A DNA stretch of 64,000 nucleotides from JAPWJZ01 sp965279315 (GTDB taxonomy: Bacteria; Pseudomonadota; Alphaproteobacteria; Micavibrionales; UBA2020): the NCBI GenBank assembly GCA_965279315.1, contig OZ257145.1, positions 2,480,001-2,544,000 on the forward strand. Reading direction: 5' to 3'. Numbering within the stretch: the first letter of the stretch is position 1; every line of letters begins with the position of its first letter. Positions 25,427 through 34,233 of this stretch are shown here, piece after piece. The notes beneath the pieces were generated by a model. It did no database searches and was not told the origin of the DNA. It saw only the letters and a list, made by a program, of their open reading frames with translations. Both the position numbers and the translations under genes were made by a program.

Positions 25427-26971
25427 TTAGAACAGCCCCTTCTTGCCCACCAGCAGGTTCGCTTCAGGGATTTCAACGTTCAGGCCGAACAGCTCATCCG
25501 CCGAGAGGTTCGGCAGTTTCTGGACGGTGTCGAGGAAGCGTTTCTGCTCTGCCGCATCCACGATGCCTTCGGTCAGCGTCATGAACTTGCGGATGTAATC
25601 GGGACGCGTGAAGGGTTTCGCGCCGAACGGGTGAGCATTGGCAACGCCCAGCTCATCGACGATTTTCTGGCCGTCATCCAGCGTGATTTCCACCTTGCCG
25701 CCGAATGCTTTCACATTCGGGTCGGGCGAGTGGTAACGCTGCGTCCATTCCTTGTCCTCGACCGTGCGGATTTTCTGCCACAGCGCGATGGTGTCGGGGC
25801 GTTGTGCGCGGGCGGGGTCATAGGATTTCACATGGTGCCATGTGCCATCCTGCAGCGCGACCGCAAAAATGTACATGATCGAATGGTCGAGCGTTTCTCG
25901 GCTCGCCGTCGGATCCATTTTCTGGGGGTCATTCGCGCCGGTGCCGATGACGTAATGCGTGTGGTGCGAGGTGTGGATCAGCACATCCTTCACGCGGCTC
26001 CAGTCGGTAATTTTCTTGCCCATGCGCGCGGCTAAATCGATCAAGGCCTGGCTCTGGTATTCCGCCGAATGTTCCTTGGTGTAGGTTTCAAGGATGGCGC
26101 GTTTCGGCTGGCCCTTGCCGGGCAGGGGCACGTTGTAATCGGCGTCTTTGCCGTCCAGCATCCATGCGATCACGCTGTCTTCGCCTTCGTAAATCGGGCT
26201 GGGTGCGCCTTCGCCGCGCATGCAGCGGTCAACGGCCTCGACCGCCAGCTTGCCGGCATGGGCGGGCGCGAACGCCTTCCAGCTGGAAATCTGGCCCTTG
26301 CGCGACTGGCGCGTGGTGCAGGAAACGTGGAGCGCCTGCTGGATCGACTGGTAAATGGTGTCGGTATCAAGGCCCATCAGCGTGCCGATACCGGCCGCCG
26401 CCGCGGGTGCCAGATGCGCGATATGGTCAATTTTATGTTTGTGCAGGCAGATCGCCTTCACAAGGTTCACATGCAGCTCGTAGCCCGTCGCAAGGCCGCG
26501 CAGCAACGCCGCGCCGTCTTTGCCGGTCTGTTGCGCAACGGCAAGGATGGCGGGAATGTTGTCGGCGGGGTGCGAATAATCAGCCGCAAGGAAGGTGTCG
26601 TGGAAATCAAGTTCGCGCACCGCCGTGCCGTTCGCCCAGGTCGCCCATTCGGCGCTGAACTGTTTTTTCGACGAGACGCCGAAAATGGTCGCGCCGCGTT
26701 TGCCGCTGCGCGCATGGTCGAGCGCCTGCGCGCGCGCCGTGGTCACGGGGCCGCGGTTGACGGATGCCAATGCCACCGATGCGTTATCGATGATGCGGTT
26801 GATGATCATGTCGGTGGTATCTGCATCGACGCCGACGCTGTCGGAAGCGACTTCGGCCATTTTCCAGGCCAGTTGGTCCTTCTTCTGGAGCAGGTCTTTT
26901 TCAGGATGAACGCGGACGTTGTGGTTGACGAGTCCGGACTGGTCTTGCGGTTTCATTTGAGGCTGCCCCAT
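25427..26971 (-). CDS. prpD: 2-methylcitrate dehydratase
   Basis: 514 residues of the MmgE/PrpD family. Typical segments: NGTAVRELDFHDTFLAADYSHPADN, GYELHVNLVKA, RKGQISSWKAFAPAHAGKLA and HPFGAKPFTRPDY near the C-terminus. It converts 2-methylcitrate to 2-methyl-cis-aconitate without an iron-sulfur cluster. With prpC and prpB it completes the core methylcitrate cycle; no prpE, prpR or dedicated aconitase was seen. First Met at 26971 has AGGGAGAT just upstream. Confidence 0.94.
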   Translation of the reverse strand: MGQPQMKPQDQSGLVNHNVRVHPEKDLLQKKDQLAWKMAEVASDSVGVDADTTDMIINRIIDNASVALASVNRGPVTTARAQALDHARSGKRGATIFGVSSKKQFSAEWATWANGTAVRELDFHDTFLAADYSHPADNIPAILAVAQQTGKDGAALLRGLATGYELHVNLVKAICLHKHKIDHIAHLAPAAAAGIGTLMGLDTDTIYQSIQQALHVSCTTRQSRKGQISSWKAFAPAHAGKLAVEAVDRCMRGEGAPSPIYEGEDSVIAWMLDGKDADYNVPLPGKGQPKRAILETYTKEHSAEYQSQALIDLAARMGKKITDWSRVKDVLIHTSHHTHYVIGTGANDPQKMDPTASRETLDHSIMYIFAVALQDGTWHHVKSYDPARAQRPDTIALWQKIRTVEDKEWTQRYHSPDPNVKAFGGKVEITLDDGQKIVDELGVANAHPFGAKPFTRPDYIRKFMTLTEGIVDAAEQKRFLDTVQKLPNLSADELFGLNVEIPEANLLVGKKGLF

Positions 26972-27067
26972 AAGAAATCTCCCTGTGAAAATTTGGATGT
27001 TTGTTTATAGCATCGTCGCCCTATTTAGCTAGGGGGTCAAAAAATTGCGCCGAAAAGTTATAAAATA

Positions 27068-27095
27068 TTGACTTTATGGCTAACTGTGCTATAGT
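27068..27095 (+). promoter_or_regulatory. Sigma-70-type promoter of the ankyrin-like gene
   Basis: TTGACT, a 16-base spacer and TATAGT lie 35 bases before the ATG at 27130. Both boxes are one base off consensus, the clearest promoter in the window by eye. Confidence 0.6.
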
Positions 27096-27129
27096 ACCCC
27101 ACAATGAATTCAAATTAAGGAGTAAAATC

Positions 27130-27636
27130 ATGGGTCTTTTTACGCCGATCTTCAAGGCGATCGACAACAACGCAGCCGCCAAAGCGGCCTTTGTGGGCGA
27201 ATTCGACAAGGCTTTTGCACTGTATGCCAAAGGCGCCGACATTAACTTCACCCGTTGGGTCGATGGCAACGACGGCGCGGAAGGCGGCGTCGGCAATATT
27301 GGTTACGCAGCGATTTTGCGCGGCGATACCGCCACACTGGAAAAGGCCCTCGACCTTGGCCTGAACCCCAACCTGCATTCCGGTTACCGCAATCCGCTGG
27401 TGATTTTCGCGATCACGAACAAGCAGGAAGATGCGGCGAAGCTGCTGATTGCGCGCGGCGCAGATGTTGACCAATTCCGTTTCCAGGATTTCCTGAGCCC
27501 CCTCGCCCTTGCACGCATTTACAACATGCCGGAAGTGGCGAAAGCGATTGAAGCGAAATTGTCACCTGCGCAACTGGAAGCATCGCGCGCGGCTGACATT
27601 CCGCAAGCACCGAAGGCAAAGGCGCTGAACCCGTAG
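27130..27636 (+). CDS. Small ankyrin-repeat-like protein
   Basis: 168 residues, no signal. Residues 40-125 hold about two and a half ankyrin-type units: GYAAILRGDTATLEKALDLG then NPLVIFAITNKQEDAAKLLI and ARGADVDQF, followed by SPLALARIYNMPEVAKAIEA. The start and end are helical. Ankyrin folds bind other proteins; the partner is unknown. ATG at 27130 has AAGGAG at good spacing, and a clear promoter and terminator make it a single-gene unit. Confidence 0.78.
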   Translation: MGLFTPIFKAIDNNAAAKAAFVGEFDKAFALYAKGADINFTRWVDGNDGAEGGVGNIGYAAILRGDTATLEKALDLGLNPNLHSGYRNPLVIFAITNKQEDAAKLLIARGADVDQFRFQDFLSPLALARIYNMPEVAKAIEAKLSPAQLEASRAADIPQAPKAKALNP

Positions 27637-27660
27637 GCGATAATCACGAAACAATAAAAA

Positions 27661-27690
27661 ACAGGGCATGATGACATGCCCTGTTTTTTT
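27661..27690 (+). terminator. Intrinsic terminator after the ankyrin-like gene
   Basis: ACAGGGCATG and CATGCCCTGT form a 10-bp perfect stem around a four-base loop, followed by seven or more T. Confidence 0.9.
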
Positions 27691-27705
27691 ATAGAGATAT
27701 GGCGG

Positions 27706-28743
27706 TTAAACCGCCTGTCTGGGCGCAAGCAATTTTTGCGTCTGCGCCTGCATTTCAGGCGAGGCATGCAGCCCCTTCTGCGGCATCAAATGCGTCGAGA
27801 AGAAAGATGCGGCCGCGTAAAACGCCTTGGCGATCAGGCTGGGCCCTTGCGAAATGCGCTCGAAGCGTTTGGCGTAGGTATTGACCGGCTTGCTCCAGCG
27901 TTCCAAACCACTTTTCGCTGCGTAATGGACTTTATCGCTTTTAAGCAGTTTTGCCGTGAATTCCTGCAAACGCTTGCGGGAGTCGGTGTAGGATTTGTTT
28001 TTCTCCCCGTCGTTTTTCACGCCGTTGCGCTGATCGGTCAGGAATTCGGTTTCGCGGGCGTTCATGATGCGCAGGGACGACAGCGCAACCATCGCCTCCA
28101 CCCTGTTCGGCTGGCCGGGTTTCGACATTTGTTCCAGCACAACGCCAAGGTTACGGTATTCGGGGCGCGTCCAGCCGAGCGGTTTCTTTTCCGGCGCATC
28201 GGCGGCAACGGTGAAATCGAGGTTTAAATAATCGCTGTCGGATACGCGCAGCGCACGGCGCGGGCTGGTGGCATAGAAAGTGGCAACGCCGGTTTGGGCG
28301 TTCAGCGGCATCAGGCTCAGATTCTTTTCTGCTTCCTGACCGCGCTTGTAATCTTCCACAATCGCGGCGAGCGTGCGGCCCCAGGGTTTTTCGGTACCAT
28401 CGGCATTCTTGACGCCGCGCACGGCAGAGGTGATATCGACGAAAATCTGTTGCGCATCTGCGGATGCGTCTTTCAGTGCGGCCTTGGAATGTTCCAGCAT
28501 GTTTTTATGGTGGCGCACCGCCTGCTCCACATCGCCGCGCTCATGCGCCTGAAGGCCGTTGTCGAGTTCCAGCAGCATCAGCGTCAGCTTGCTGCGCTGT
28601 TCGGGTGTGACATCCATTGTCATGACGCGGGTGAAATAAGCATCCAGACCTTTATATGGCGTGAACTCGGCAACCTCGATCCCTGCGGCCAAATCCTTTG
28701 CCGGTTCGGGTTTGTATTCGAGCGTTTGATGCGTGGAAGCCAT
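27706..28743 (-). CDS. Hypothetical cytoplasmic protein
   Basis: 345 residues; no family recognised and no signal or membrane segment. Mostly helical and charged, with a TPR-like stretch near residues 50-90 (LMLLELDNGLQAHERGDVEQ) and a basic C-terminal third (KKSYTDSRKRLQEFTAKLLK-like). The ATG is preceded by AAAGGGGGAAA, a strong ribosome site, so it is probably a well-translated real gene. Convergent with the ankyrin-like gene. Confidence 0.68.
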   Translation of the reverse strand: MASTHQTLEYKPEPAKDLAAGIEVAEFTPYKGLDAYFTRVMTMDVTPEQRSKLTLMLLELDNGLQAHERGDVEQAVRHHKNMLEHSKAALKDASADAQQIFVDITSAVRGVKNADGTEKPWGRTLAAIVEDYKRGQEAEKNLSLMPLNAQTGVATFYATSPRRALRVSDSDYLNLDFTVAADAPEKKPLGWTRPEYRNLGVVLEQMSKPGQPNRVEAMVALSSLRIMNARETEFLTDQRNGVKNDGEKNKSYTDSRKRLQEFTAKLLKSDKVHYAAKSGLERWSKPVNTYAKRFERISQGPSLIAKAFYAAASFFSTHLMPQKGLHASPEMQAQTQKLLAPRQAV

Positions 28744-28868
28744 GGTATTTCCCCCTTTGAAGTTCCGAAGAAATTAACATAATCTTGAAACGATAGCCAG
28801 TGCAGAGTGAATTACTGTTATAATTCAAAATAATAACAAATATGAGATTCAGGGAGACTCGGTAGGAT

Positions 28869-29771
28869 TTATGCGGTTGCGGCGAAGTAATCCGCACCGG
28901 CCATATCGGCTAGAAGCCCTTTTTCCGTGGCATTCCACCCCAGTGCAGCGGTTGTTTTCTGGCTGGAAACGGGAATATCCATCACGGCAAAATGCGTGAA
29001 CCAGCCAAAATGCGCGGCAGCCTGTTCGGGTGTCATGGATACGACGGGCAAATGAAGCCCCTGCCCGATCGCTTCGGCAACCGCGCGGAACGGCATGCCT
29101 TCTTCGGCGACAGCGTGATAGCAGCCGCCCGCAACACCCTTTTCAAGGGCGAGCGTGTAAAGGCGCGCGGCATCGTTTTTGTGGACAGCTGGCCAGCGGT
29201 TGTCGCCCCTGTCCACATAGGCCGATACACCCTTCGCCCGTGCCAGACGGATCAGTCCGGGAATGAATTGATGATCTTTTTCGCCATGCACCGTGGGCGG
29301 AAGGCGGATCACGCTGGTATGCACGCCCTGCGCCGCAACATCACGCACTGCCTCTTCGGACGCGGCGCGGGGATGTGCGCTGGCGCCAGTCAACGGCTGC
29401 GCATCTTCGGTGACAAGTATCCCTTTAGGGAGGATGCCCACGGCGGAGGTCACGACAAAATGGCGGTCAGAACCCGCCAGCGCAGCGCCCAAGGCGCGGA
29501 TGATGCGCCCGTCGGCTTCGCAGTTTTCCTTGAACCTGCTGAAATCGTGATTGAACGCGGTATGGATAACGGCATCGGCCTTTTCTGCCCCGCGTTGCAG
29601 GCTGGCAATATCGTCAATCGACCCGCGAAAAACTTCCGCGCCAGCTGCCAACACGGATTTTTCAGCCGCATCGGAACGGGCAAGGCCCAGCACAGTATGT
29701 CCTCGCGCCAGCAGGTCGCGGACAATCGCGGAACCGATAAAGCCGGATGCACCTGTAACAAAGACGCGCAT
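28869..29771 (-). CDS. NAD-dependent epimerase/dehydratase (extended SDR)
   Basis: 300 residues. Rossmann motif VTGASGFIGSA at the N-terminus, FVVTSAVGIL around the catalytic Ser, and an HPRAASEEAV stretch where the usual Y-x-x-x-K is expected; that pair is replaced here, so the active site is atypical. VIRLPPTVHG and NRWPAVHKNDAARLY fit atypical extended SDRs acting as NAD(P)-binding reductases. ATG at 29771 chosen over TTG two codons earlier. Four bases... its start lies 9 bases downstream of the ychF stop on the same strand. Confidence 0.82.
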   Translation of the reverse strand: MRVFVTGASGFIGSAIVRDLLARGHTVLGLARSDAAEKSVLAAGAEVFRGSIDDIASLQRGAEKADAVIHTAFNHDFSRFKENCEADGRIIRALGAALAGSDRHFVVTSAVGILPKGILVTEDAQPLTGASAHPRAASEEAVRDVAAQGVHTSVIRLPPTVHGEKDHQFIPGLIRLARAKGVSAYVDRGDNRWPAVHKNDAARLYTLALEKGVAGGCYHAVAEEGMPFRAVAEAIGQGLHLPVVSMTPEQAAAHFGWFTHFAVMDIPVSSQKTTAALGWNATEKGLLADMAGADYFAATA

Positions 29772-29780
29772 ATACAAGGA

Positions 29781-30884
29781 TCAGACGTTGAAGCGGAACA
29801 GCATGATATCGCCGTCTTTCACGAGGTATTCTTTCCCCTCCTGGCGCATCTTGCCGCCTTCCTTCGCCGCGACTTCACCGCCCAGGGTGACGAAGTCGTT
29901 GAAGTCGATGGTTTCGGCGCGGATGAAACCGCGTTCGAAATCGGTGTGGATGACGCCCGCCGCCTGCGGGGCTTTTGCGTTGCGCTTCACCGTCCACGCG
30001 CGCGCCTCTTTCGGGCCGACGGTGAAGAAGGTGATGAGGTCGAGGAGCTTGTAGCCTGCGCGGATGACGCGGTTCAGGCCGGGTTCGGTGAGGCCGATGG
30101 AGGAGAGGAATTCCGCCTTTTCCTCGTCGGTCGAAAGTTGCGCAATTTCGGATTCAATCGCAGCGCAGATCACAACGTGCTGAGCGTTTTCAGCTTTCGC
30201 CATCGCAGCGACGCGTTCGGTCATGGCATTGCCTTTTTCGGCGTCTTTTTCCAGCACATTGCAGATGTATAGAACAGGCTTCGATGTCAGCAGTTGCAGC
30301 TGCAGGAAGAATTTCATTTCGTCGTCGGTTGCGGGCACGACAATACGGGCGGGCTTGCCATCGCGCAACACATCCAGGCATTTTTCCATGATCGTGACCT
30401 GCACGATTGCGTCCTTGTCGCCGCCCTTGGCTTTTTTGCGCAAGGGGTCGATGCGTTTTTCAAGGCTTTCGAGGTCGGAGATCATCAATTCGGTTTCGAT
30501 GATTTCCTTGTCGCGGATGGGATCGACGCCTTTTTCGACGTGGGTGATGTTTTCATCTTCGAAGCAGCGCAGGACGTGCAGGATGGCGTCCGTCTCGCGG
30601 ATGTTGCCGAGGAACTGGTTGCCAAGCCCCTCGCCCTTCGATGCGCCACGCACAAGGCCGGCGATGTCGACGAATTCAAGTTGCGTTGCGACAATCGTCT
30701 GCGACTTGCCGATGCGGGCAAGATCATTCAGGCGCATATCGGGAACAGCTACGCGGCCCACATTGGGCTCGATCGTGCAGAAAGGATAGTTCGCCGCCTG
30801 CGCCGCCGCCGTTGCGGTGAGCGCGTTGAAAAGCGTCGATTTGCCCACGTTGGGGAGGCCCACGATGCCGCAATTAAATCCCAT
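29781..30884 (-). CDS. ychF: Ribosome-binding ATPase YchF
   Basis: 367-residue Obg-family protein. G1 GIVGLPNVGKSTLFNAL, G3 FVDIAGLVRGASKGEGLGNQ, and the altered G4 region NVLEKDAEKG that gives ATP preference; a C-terminal TGS-like domain ends DIMLFRFNV. It binds ribosomes and is linked to stress responses. Its start overlaps the pth stop by 11 bases, so the two are translationally linked. Confidence 0.96.
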   Translation of the reverse strand: MGFNCGIVGLPNVGKSTLFNALTATAAAQAANYPFCTIEPNVGRVAVPDMRLNDLARIGKSQTIVATQLEFVDIAGLVRGASKGEGLGNQFLGNIRETDAILHVLRCFEDENITHVEKGVDPIRDKEIIETELMISDLESLEKRIDPLRKKAKGGDKDAIVQVTIMEKCLDVLRDGKPARIVVPATDDEMKFFLQLQLLTSKPVLYICNVLEKDAEKGNAMTERVAAMAKAENAQHVVICAAIESEIAQLSTDEEKAEFLSSIGLTEPGLNRVIRAGYKLLDLITFFTVGPKEARAWTVKRNAKAPQAAGVIHTDFERGFIRAETIDFNDFVTLGGEVAAKEGGKMRQEGKEYLVKDGDIMLFRFNV

Positions 30885-31530
30885 CTTTCACTTCCTTCTT
30901 GGTTTCTTCTTGTTCTTTTTTAATCTTTGGTTCTTTAGGCTCTTTAGGCTCTTTCGGTTTCGGCGGATCGACTTCCTGCGCCACCTTGCTCATGAAGCCC
31001 GCCGTGTCGCCCTTCGCGAGGCGTTCCGCATTCTCGCCGATGCCCGCCAATAACGGCACCAGCCATTTTTCATCGACGCTGCCGAAATTGCCCAGCACAT
31101 AGCCGCTGACCATTTCCTTCATGCCCGGATGCCCGATGCCAAGGCGCACGCGCCAGTACATCTGCCCCAGATGCTCGTCGATCGACCGGAGGCCGTTATG
31201 GCCCGCAGCGCCGCCGCCCTTTTTAGCACGCAGCTTGCCGGGCGCAAGGTCGAGTTCGTCGTGGAACACCACAATGTCGTCCGGCAGTATCTTGTAGAAC
31301 GCCGCCGCCGCCTGCACCGATTGCCCGGACACGTTCATAAACGTCTGCGGTTTCAGCAACAGCACCTTTTCGCCGCCCAAAGTACCGGACGAGACAAGGC
31401 CCTGGAATTTCTTTTCCCAATCGGAAAATTTATGGCGCTCAACGATAACGTCGAGCGCCATAAATCCGATATTGTGGCGGTTGAGCTGATATTGCTTGCC
31501 CGGGTTGCCGAGACCGACAAAGAGCCGCAT
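30874..31530 (-). CDS. pth: Peptidyl-tRNA hydrolase
   Basis: 218 residues. Catalytic H19 lies in LNRHNIGF, with GLGNPGKQY at the start, KPQTFMNVSG, FHDELDLAPGK and GGAAGHNGLRSI all in place. It recycles peptidyl-tRNA released from stalled ribosomes. The last 35 residues are an added charged tail with three PKE repeats followed by Lys/Glu-rich sequence, encoded by a short tandem DNA repeat around 30932-30962 and outside the family's usual length of about 190. Confidence 0.96.
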   Translation of the reverse strand: MRLFVGLGNPGKQYQLNRHNIGFMALDVIVERHKFSDWEKKFQGLVSSGTLGGEKVLLLKPQTFMNVSGQSVQAAAAFYKILPDDIVVFHDELDLAPGKLRAKKGGGAAGHNGLRSIDEHLGQMYWRVRLGIGHPGMKEMVSGYVLGNFGSVDEKWLVPLLAGIGENAERLAKGDTAGFMSKVAQEVDPPKPKEPKEPKEPKIKKEQEETKKEVKDGI

Positions 31531-31552
31531 ATCAGTTCGCCTTCAAAGATGG

Positions 31553-32296
31553 TTACTTCTTGCCACCTTTTGCGGGAGCAGCTGCAGGAGCAGCGCCCTT
31601 CGCAGCAGCAGCGGGAGCAGCAGCGCCTTTTGCACCAGCAGCAGGCGCAGCGGCGCCGGCAGCAGGGGCAGCAGCGCCATCAGCGGCGACCGCACCGGCA
31701 GCAGCGGTTTCATCATCCGAAGATTTCATCGCGGACGGAGCCACGATGGTGATCACGGTGAAATCGCCATTCAGAACAGGCTTCACGCCTTCCGGCAGGT
31801 TCAGTGCATCGATATGGATCGTCTGGCCGACATCGAGGCCGGTCAGGTCTGCAACGAATTCGACGGGAATGTCGGTCGCTTTGCAATACACTTCGACTTC
31901 GTGACGGATGAGGTTGAGCACGCCGCCCTTGGTCAGGCCGGGGGATGCTTTTTCGTTGATCACGCGCAGCGGAACGCCGACGGTGATGATGGTCTTGTCG
32001 GACACGCGCAGGAAGTCGACATGCTCGGGACGGTCATAGACCGGCTCCAGCTGGACATCGCGCGGCAGCACCAGGTGCTTCGTGCCGTCGATCGTCAGGT
32101 CGCACAGCTGCGTGAAGAAGCTTTTCTTGCCGAGGGCAAGACGCAGTTCTTTATCGCTGACGGAAACCAAAAGGGGTTCTTTGTTGTCGCCATAGACGAC
32201 ACCGGGGATATTACCGGTCCGACGTACTGCACGGGCGGCCCCCTTACCGGCCTTCGCGCGTGCATTCGCCGCGAGAGATGTTCTGTTCTGAGACAT
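31553..32296 (-). CDS. rplY: 50S ribosomal protein L25/TL5 (CTC form)
   Basis: 247 residues. N-terminal L25 domain with GKGAARAVRRTGNIPGVVYG, then the TL5 C-terminal domain (VEFVADLTGLDVGQTIHID). It binds 5S rRNA in the large subunit. The last 55 residues are an Ala/Pro/Gly/Lys low-complexity tail, common in alphaproteobacterial copies. Operon order rplY-pth-ychF is standard for the class. Confidence 0.95.
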   Translation of the reverse strand: MSQNRTSLAANARAKAGKGAARAVRRTGNIPGVVYGDNKEPLLVSVSDKELRLALGKKSFFTQLCDLTIDGTKHLVLPRDVQLEPVYDRPEHVDFLRVSDKTIITVGVPLRVINEKASPGLTKGGVLNLIRHEVEVYCKATDIPVEFVADLTGLDVGQTIHIDALNLPEGVKPVLNGDFTVITIVAPSAMKSSDDETAAAGAVAADGAAAPAAGAAAPAAGAKGAAAPAAAAKGAAPAAAPAKGGKK

Positions 32297-32493
32297 AGTG
32301 TATTCCTTCGTTTTTTAAGTTGTTTTTCCCGCCAGCCTCCAGGGGTGCTGATACGGGAGTGCTATAAATACCGGAAATTGCGGGGAAATCAAGGGAATTC
32401 TGGAATTATGGGATGTGTTACCGCAACCGCAAAATCGCGATTAACCGTGTAAAACCAAACATTTAGTTTTTAGCGCCTTTCCAGGCGTCAAAA

Positions 32494-33447
32494 CTATCCG
32501 CTCGCGGGCACGCTGTCGAACAGCGTGGAGACGGAACGCTCCTCGCTGATACGCAGGATCGCTTCGCCGAACAGTGCCGCGATCGGCAGGTATTTGATCT
32601 TGGCACAGGCCTTGGTTTTGTCGTTCGCAGGGATACTGTCGGTCACGACCATTTCGGTCAGCGGCGATTTAGTAATGCGGTCCATGGCAGAGCCGGAGAA
32701 CACCCCATGCGATGCCATCGCGCGCACGGAAGACGCACCGTGATCCATGAGCGACTGTGCGGCGTTGCAGATGGTGCCTGCGCTGTCGACCATGTCGTCG
32801 ATCAGGATGCATTCCTGCCCCTGCACATCGCCGATCACATGCATGACTTCCGAAATGCCTGCTTTTTCGCGGCGCTTGTCGATGATGGCAAGGCCGGCAT
32901 CGAGGCGTTTTGCGAAGGCGCGCGCACGCACAACGCCGCCCACGTCGGGCGACACGATTGTCAGTTGGTCCGATTTGCGGGTCTTGTTGATATACGGCAC
33001 GAAAATCGGCGCACTGGCGAACAGGTTATCGACCGGAATGTCGAAGAAGCCCTGAATCTGGCCTGCATGCAAATCCATCGTCAAGACGCGGTTTGCGCCT
33101 GCGGTGGTGATAAGGTTCGCCACAAGCTTGGCGGAGATAGGTGAACGCGGGCCGGTCTTGCGGTCCTGGCGCGCATAACCGAAATAAGGCAGTACGGCGG
33201 TGATGCGTTTCGCAGATCCACGGCGCAGCGCGTCCATCATGATCAGCAATTCCATCAGGTGGTCATTCGCGGGGAAGCAGGTGGACTGGATGACAAACAC
33301 ATCCTCCCCCCGCACGTTGTCGAGGACTTCGAGGTAGATTTCCTGATCGGCGAAGCGTTTCACATTCGCCTCGGTCAGCGGAATGCCCAGATAGGCGGAG
33401 ATCGCCTCAGCCAGGGGCTGATTGCTGCTGCAGGAAATAATTTTCAT
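32494..33447 (-). CDS. prsA: Ribose-phosphate pyrophosphokinase
   Basis: 317 residues from ATG 33447. Family motifs: NVKRFADQEIYLEV, FPYFGYARQDRK-like LPYFGYARQDRK, MDLHAGQIQGFFDIPVDNL, the flexible lysine segment DKRREKAG and the PRPP loop CILIDDMVDSAGTI. It makes PRPP from ribose-5-phosphate and ATP for nucleotide, His and Trp synthesis. A further 17 codons upstream are open but lack a better ribosome site. A 197-base gap to rplY holds no gene that I can see. Confidence 0.96.
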   Translation of the reverse strand: MKIISCSSNQPLAEAISAYLGIPLTEANVKRFADQEIYLEVLDNVRGEDVFVIQSTCFPANDHLMELLIMMDALRRGSAKRITAVLPYFGYARQDRKTGPRSPISAKLVANLITTAGANRVLTMDLHAGQIQGFFDIPVDNLFASAPIFVPYINKTRKSDQLTIVSPDVGGVVRARAFAKRLDAGLAIIDKRREKAGISEVMHVIGDVQGQECILIDDMVDSAGTICNAAQSLMDHGASSVRAMASHGVFSGSAMDRITKSPLTEMVVTDSIPANDKTKACAKIKYLPIAALFGEAILRISEERSVSTLFDSVPASG

Positions 33448-33589
33448 ACGTTTCTCGCCCATTACGATTGCACGACCATGTTTTAAAACCGCGCCCATCC
33501 TACCCTAAAAAGCAGCGGCTTTGCACGGCTGATTGAGCGAAATATATGTCTGATTTAAATGACAAATGAACATCTTCAAGTGATATGTT

Positions 33590-33618
33590 TTGACATAATA
33601 TGTTAAATATTCTAAATT
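33590..33618 (+). promoter_or_regulatory. Candidate sigma-70 promoter
   Basis: TTGACA (perfect -35), a 17-base AT-rich spacer and TAAATT lie 49 bases ahead of the ATG at 33667. Confidence 0.5.
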
Positions 33619-33666
33619 CCGGATATCTTTTCTGCAGAAGGACGGCATAACTGCCGCAAATCGATC

Positions 33667-34230
33667 ATGGAATATTTAGGCGAAACAGCTGCCGCGACGT
33701 CATTCACCAGTAATTCGCTGGTCTGGACATTCAATCAATCCGCAGGCGATTTCGAAGCAAAACGACTGACCTCCGGCCTGCTGGCACAAAAATACGAAGC
33801 CCTGCTGAATTACAAAGCGAAGGACGACGACGCCAGAACGCTGCTGGCCGATGCGATGTTCAACGCGCTGGAAAAGTCATTGCGCGCTGTCGCCTCGCCC
33901 AACGGGCGCATTCAGGCGAATGAATTCCTGAGTGAAGTGAAACCGTTGTTCGAAGCCCTGACGAAACCGGAAAGCGCGCCATTCATCCCGGCACGCGCTC
34001 CTGAAGCGCTGGCCGATATCGCCGTTGCGCTGGCAGACCGCGTCGGCAAAGTGGGAGATAAAGAATTCAAGGCATCGGGTATATATGAAGGCAATATCGT
34101 GCCCTATCGCGATAACGCCACGGCGCTCGGCGCGATGGTCATGCAATACGCAAAAACTTATGCGGGATTGATCGACCAGAAACCCAAACCGGCTAAGCTG
34201 TCGGTGCCGAGCAACAAGCTGCAGACGTAA
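33667..34230 (+). CDS. Hypothetical cytoplasmic protein
   Basis: 187 residues, no signal or membrane segment and no family recognised. Mostly helical: EAKRLTSGLLAQKYEALLNY, DARTLLADAMFNALEKSLRA and EALADIAVALADRVGK. The C-terminus is Lys/Pro-rich (QKPKPAKLSVPSNKL). It has a good candidate promoter but no clear ribosome site. Convergent with amtB, 3 bases between stops. Confidence 0.65.
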   Translation: MEYLGETAAATSFTSNSLVWTFNQSAGDFEAKRLTSGLLAQKYEALLNYKAKDDDARTLLADAMFNALEKSLRAVASPNGRIQANEFLSEVKPLFEALTKPESAPFIPARAPEALADIAVALADRVGKVGDKEFKASGIYEGNIVPYRDNATALGAMVMQYAKTYAGLIDQKPKPAKLSVPSNKLQT

Positions 34231-34233
34231 GAT

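Noticed and set aside
31553..31720. GCAGCAGCGGGAGCAG-like short repeats as a possible repeat array
   Set aside because: They encode the Ala/Pro/Gly tail of ribosomal protein L25; no spacer structure, so not CRISPR or a mobile repeat.
32466..32500. Hairpin AGCGCCT/AGGCGTC near the prsA end
   Set aside because: Short stem and no T run on the minus-strand side, so not a convincing terminator.
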